Origin: Paracidovorax avenae ATCC 19860
Lineage (GTDB): Bacteria > Pseudomonadota > Gammaproteobacteria > Burkholderiales > Burkholderiaceae_C
Assembly (NCBI RefSeq): GCF_000176855.2
Contig: NC_015138.1
Coordinates: 4,464,001 to 4,528,000, forward strand
Reading direction: 5' to 3'
Length of the DNA: 64,000 bases
The notes under the pieces are model-generated. The model ran no database searches and had not been told where the DNA came from. It worked only from the letters and a program-made list of their open reading frames with translations. The translations under genes were made by a program, and so were the position numbers. Below are positions 62,155 through 64,000 of this stretch, piece by piece; the stretch's first letter is position 1, and each line of letters opens with the position of its first letter.

Positions 62155-62558
62155 TGGCGCGGGCACCCGGCATGGCGCACCTTTCCTATGTCAACGTCTT
62201 CGCGCGGGACGTGGTCGCCCTCAGCGGCTTCTACCAGCACGTGTTCGGCTTTCCAGAAATCGAAGCGATCCGCTCGCCCATCTTCCGCGGGCTGGATACC
62301 GGGCGCAGCAGCCTGGGCTTCAATGCGCTGGATGCCTACGGTCTGCTGGGGCTGTCCGACCATTCGGACACGCGGGGCGTGAAGTTCCTGCTCAACATCG
62401 ATGTCGATAGCCGCGACGCCGTGGACCGCACGGTGCCCGTCGCCGTCGCGGCAGGCGCGACGCTGGTCAAGCCGCCCTACGAGACCTACTACCACTGGTA
62501 CCAGGCCGTCCTGCTCGATCCCGAGGGCAATGTGTTCCGCATCAATTTCATGCTGTGA
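62154..62558 (+). CDS. VOC-family (glyoxalase/dioxygenase fold) protein
   Basis: A 134-residue vicinal-oxygen-chelate protein with two beta-alpha-beta-beta-beta modules. It starts with LSYVNVFARDVVALSGFYQHVFGFPE and ends with YETYYHWYQAVLLDPEGNVFRINF, where a Glu-Gly-Asn segment holds a metal ligand in the family. Members are dioxygenases, glyoxalases or epimerases. The TGATG overlap with the oxygenase gene shows coupling, so it likely acts on the oxygenase product or substrate. An alternative start is ATG 62172. Confidence 0.85.
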   Translation: MARAPGMAHLSYVNVFARDVVALSGFYQHVFGFPEIEAIRSPIFRGLDTGRSSLGFNALDAYGLLGLSDHSDTRGVKFLLNIDVDSRDAVDRTVPVAVAAGATLVKPPYETYYHWYQAVLLDPEGNVFRINFML

Positions 62559-62626
62559 CGGCCCGCGCCGCCACAGCTTCCAGGCCCGCCCCCCACGCCC
62601 CACCGCCTTCGCAAGAAAGGTCCCGA

Positions 62627-63733
62627 ATGCCACGCTCCCTGACGCGCTTCTCCGCCCTGGCCGCGATCGCCTGCACCGCGATTGCTGCCGCCACCGCAGC
62701 CCAGGCACAGCAGCCGGATGGAGGCTTCACCCTCAAGGGCAAGCCGGTGATCGCGATGCTGTATTACGGCCCCAGGAACGACGGCGGCTGGACGCAGGCC
62801 CTCGACGAAGCCCGCGTGAAGATCGAAGCCGCGCTCGGGCTGAAAGTGCAGTTCGTCGAGAACATCTCCGAGGACGCCTCGGTGATCAAGCCGGCCGCCG
62901 AGCGCTTCATATCGCGCGGCGCCAACATCGTGATCGGCACCGCATTCGGCCACTCCGACTCGTTCAAGGACCTGGCCGCCAGGCACCCGGACGTGGCCTT
63001 CCTCAATGCCTCGGGCACCACCAACGGGCCCAACCTCGAGTCCTTCTACGGCCGCACCTATGAAAGCCAGTACCTGTGCGGCATGGCCGCCGGCGCGGCC
63101 AGCAAGACGGGCAAGCTCGGCTTCGTGGCGGCCAACCCCTTCGGCGTGGTGAACTGGACCATCAACGCCTACGCGCTGGGCGCGCAGAAGATGAACCCGA
63201 ACGCCACGGTCAACGTGATCTACACCGGGAGCTGGAACGATCCCGTGAAGGAGCGCGCCGCGGCCTCGGCGCTCATCGACCAGGGGGCCGACGTGATCGG
63301 ACAGCACGTGGACAGCCCCACGCCCCAGATCGTCGCCCAGGAGCGCGGCGTCCACGGAACGGGCCACCACCGCGACCTGCGGCAGTTCGCGCCCAAGGCC
63401 ACGCTGTGCTCCTCCGTGTGGGTGTGGGACAAGTTCCTGATCCCCGAGATCCGGAAGATCATCGCCGGCGGCTGGAAGCCCGCGCCCTATGGCGCCTTCA
63501 TCCCGATGAGCGGCGGCGGCACCGACATCGCCGGATTCGGCCCGGCGGTGCCGCCCGACAAGGTCAAGGTGATCCTGGCCGAGCGCGACGCCCTGCTCAA
63601 GGGCAAGCAGATCTTCGCGGGCCCCCTGAAGGACCGCGACGGCAAGGAGCGCGTCGCCGCGGGCGCAGTGCTGCCGGATGCCGATCTCTGGAAGATGGAC
63701 TGGTTCGTCAAGGGCGTGGTCACGCAGAAGTGA
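62627..63733 (+). CDS. BMP-family ABC importer substrate-binding protein
   Basis: A 368-residue periplasmic binding protein of the BMP (PnrA/Med-like) family. The signal peptide ends near QAQ (residues about 1-27). Landmarks are VIAMLYYGPRNDGGWTQALDEARV, GANIVIGTAFGHSDSFKDLAARHPDVAFLNASG and DQGADVIGQHVDSP. Characterised relatives bind nucleosides, purines or riboflavin. Together with the ATPase that follows and the oxygenase and VOC protein upstream, it suggests the uptake and oxidation of a purine-like or heterocyclic compound. The ligand is inferred. Confidence 0.88.
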   Translation: MPRSLTRFSALAAIACTAIAAATAAQAQQPDGGFTLKGKPVIAMLYYGPRNDGGWTQALDEARVKIEAALGLKVQFVENISEDASVIKPAAERFISRGANIVIGTAFGHSDSFKDLAARHPDVAFLNASGTTNGPNLESFYGRTYESQYLCGMAAGAASKTGKLGFVAANPFGVVNWTINAYALGAQKMNPNATVNVIYTGSWNDPVKERAAASALIDQGADVIGQHVDSPTPQIVAQERGVHGTGHHRDLRQFAPKATLCSSVWVWDKFLIPEIRKIIAGGWKPAPYGAFIPMSGGGTDIAGFGPAVPPDKVKVILAERDALLKGKQIFAGPLKDRDGKERVAAGAVLPDADLWKMDWFVKGVVTQK

Positions 63734-63735
63734 CC

Positions 63736-64000
63736 ATGGCCAGCGCACTCGAGCTGCGGAGCATCCGCAAGAGTTTCGACGGCTTCGTCGCACTGGACGA
63801 CGCGCACTTCCATGCACGCTGGGGAGAAGTGCATGCCCTGCTGGGCGAAAACGGCGCGGGCAAGTCCTCGCTGATGAACATCGCCGCCGGGCTCTATGCC
63901 CCCGAGCAGGGCGATATGCTGGTGGACGACAACGCCGTGCGGCTGGCCGGCCCGCGGGACGCGGCGCGGCACCGCATCGGCATGGTGCACCAGCACTTCA
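63736..64000 (+). CDS. ABC importer ATPase, BMP/RbsA-type, 3' end outside window
   Basis: The first 88 codons of an ATPase gene, starting 2 bases after the binding-protein stop and running past the window end. Walker A is GENGAGKS (residues about 37-44), followed by SLMNIAAGLYAPEQGDM, and the frame stops at the Q-loop (MVHQHF). The MVHQHF Q-loop is characteristic of the nucleoside/BMP and sugar type (YufO/RbsA-like), which contain two ATPase domains in one chain. It is expected to continue with a second domain and membrane subunits downstream. Confidence 0.9.
   Translation, partial: MASALELRSIRKSFDGFVALDDAHFHARWGEVHALLGENGAGKSSLMNIAAGLYAPEQGDMLVDDNAVRLAGPRDAARHRIGMVHQHF

Overview
The window is about 70% GC, gene-dense and free of rRNA, tRNA, CRISPR arrays and recognisable insertion sequences. 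Gene content and protein style (Burkholderiales porin, OmpR-free LysR-rich neighbourhoods, DUF2917 and DUF2946 proteins, CYTH/CHAD, GlmS next to an Lrp-family gene) suggest a betaproteobacterium of the Comamonadaceae, most likely Acidovorax or a close relative. This is an inference from protein resemblance; no 16S or marker alignment was possible.

Layout. 1-1239: the end of a membrane diguanylate cyclase, then a decayed ParE/ribbon-helix-helix toxin-antitoxin pair. 1349-9034: a DUF2946 protein, a TonB-dependent siderophore-type receptor and a full dipeptide/nickel-type ABC importer with a fused double ATPase, all tightly coupled. 9153-12600: a RecQ-type helicase and, convergent to it, a haem-oxygenase-like diiron protein. 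12728-18807: a periplasmic-type aldehyde oxidase (PaoABC-like) with its XdhC-type chaperone and a divergent MocA-like cofactor nucleotidyltransferase. 18946-24741: a zinc alcohol dehydrogenase with a small tail-anchored partner, a nitroreductase, a Cys-rich unknown, and an NrtR-like regulator divergent from a lipoprotein 5'-nucleotidase. 24764-31659: LysR/YeiH pair, Rnk, an esterase, Ohr with a divergent AraC regulator, and a CYTH/CHAD protein.

31690-45162 is a coherent uptake module: a LysR regulator divergent from a peptide-type ABC importer, a CocE/NonD hydrolase translationally coupled to it, a general porin, an orphan LivJ-like binding protein, a chemoreceptor and a lipase-like hydrolase. 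The order suggests sensing, outer-membrane entry, inner-membrane import and cleavage of one class of ester or peptide-like compounds. 45178-50749 holds a 26-codon membrane peptide, a DUF2721 protein and a DabA/DabB inorganic carbon pump with its divergent LysR regulator. 50991-58736: a SnoaL-like protein, GlmS, an Lrp/AsnC regulator with an EamA exporter, a soluble histidine kinase coupled to GlmU, and a Crp/Fnr regulator divergent from a BLUF blue-light sensor. 58794-64000: two tandem DUF2917 genes sharing an upstream element, a LysR regulator, and an operon of a 2-oxoglutarate/Fe(II) oxygenase, a VOC protein and the start of a BMP-type (nucleoside/purine-like) ABC importer that runs off the window.

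The items most worth following up are the BLUF/Crp pair, the peptide-like sensing and uptake module with its orphan binding protein beside a chemoreceptor, the DabAB locus with nested dyads, the oxygenase plus BMP-importer operon, the TonB-ABC metallophore-like system, and the clear remains of a toxin-antitoxin locus.
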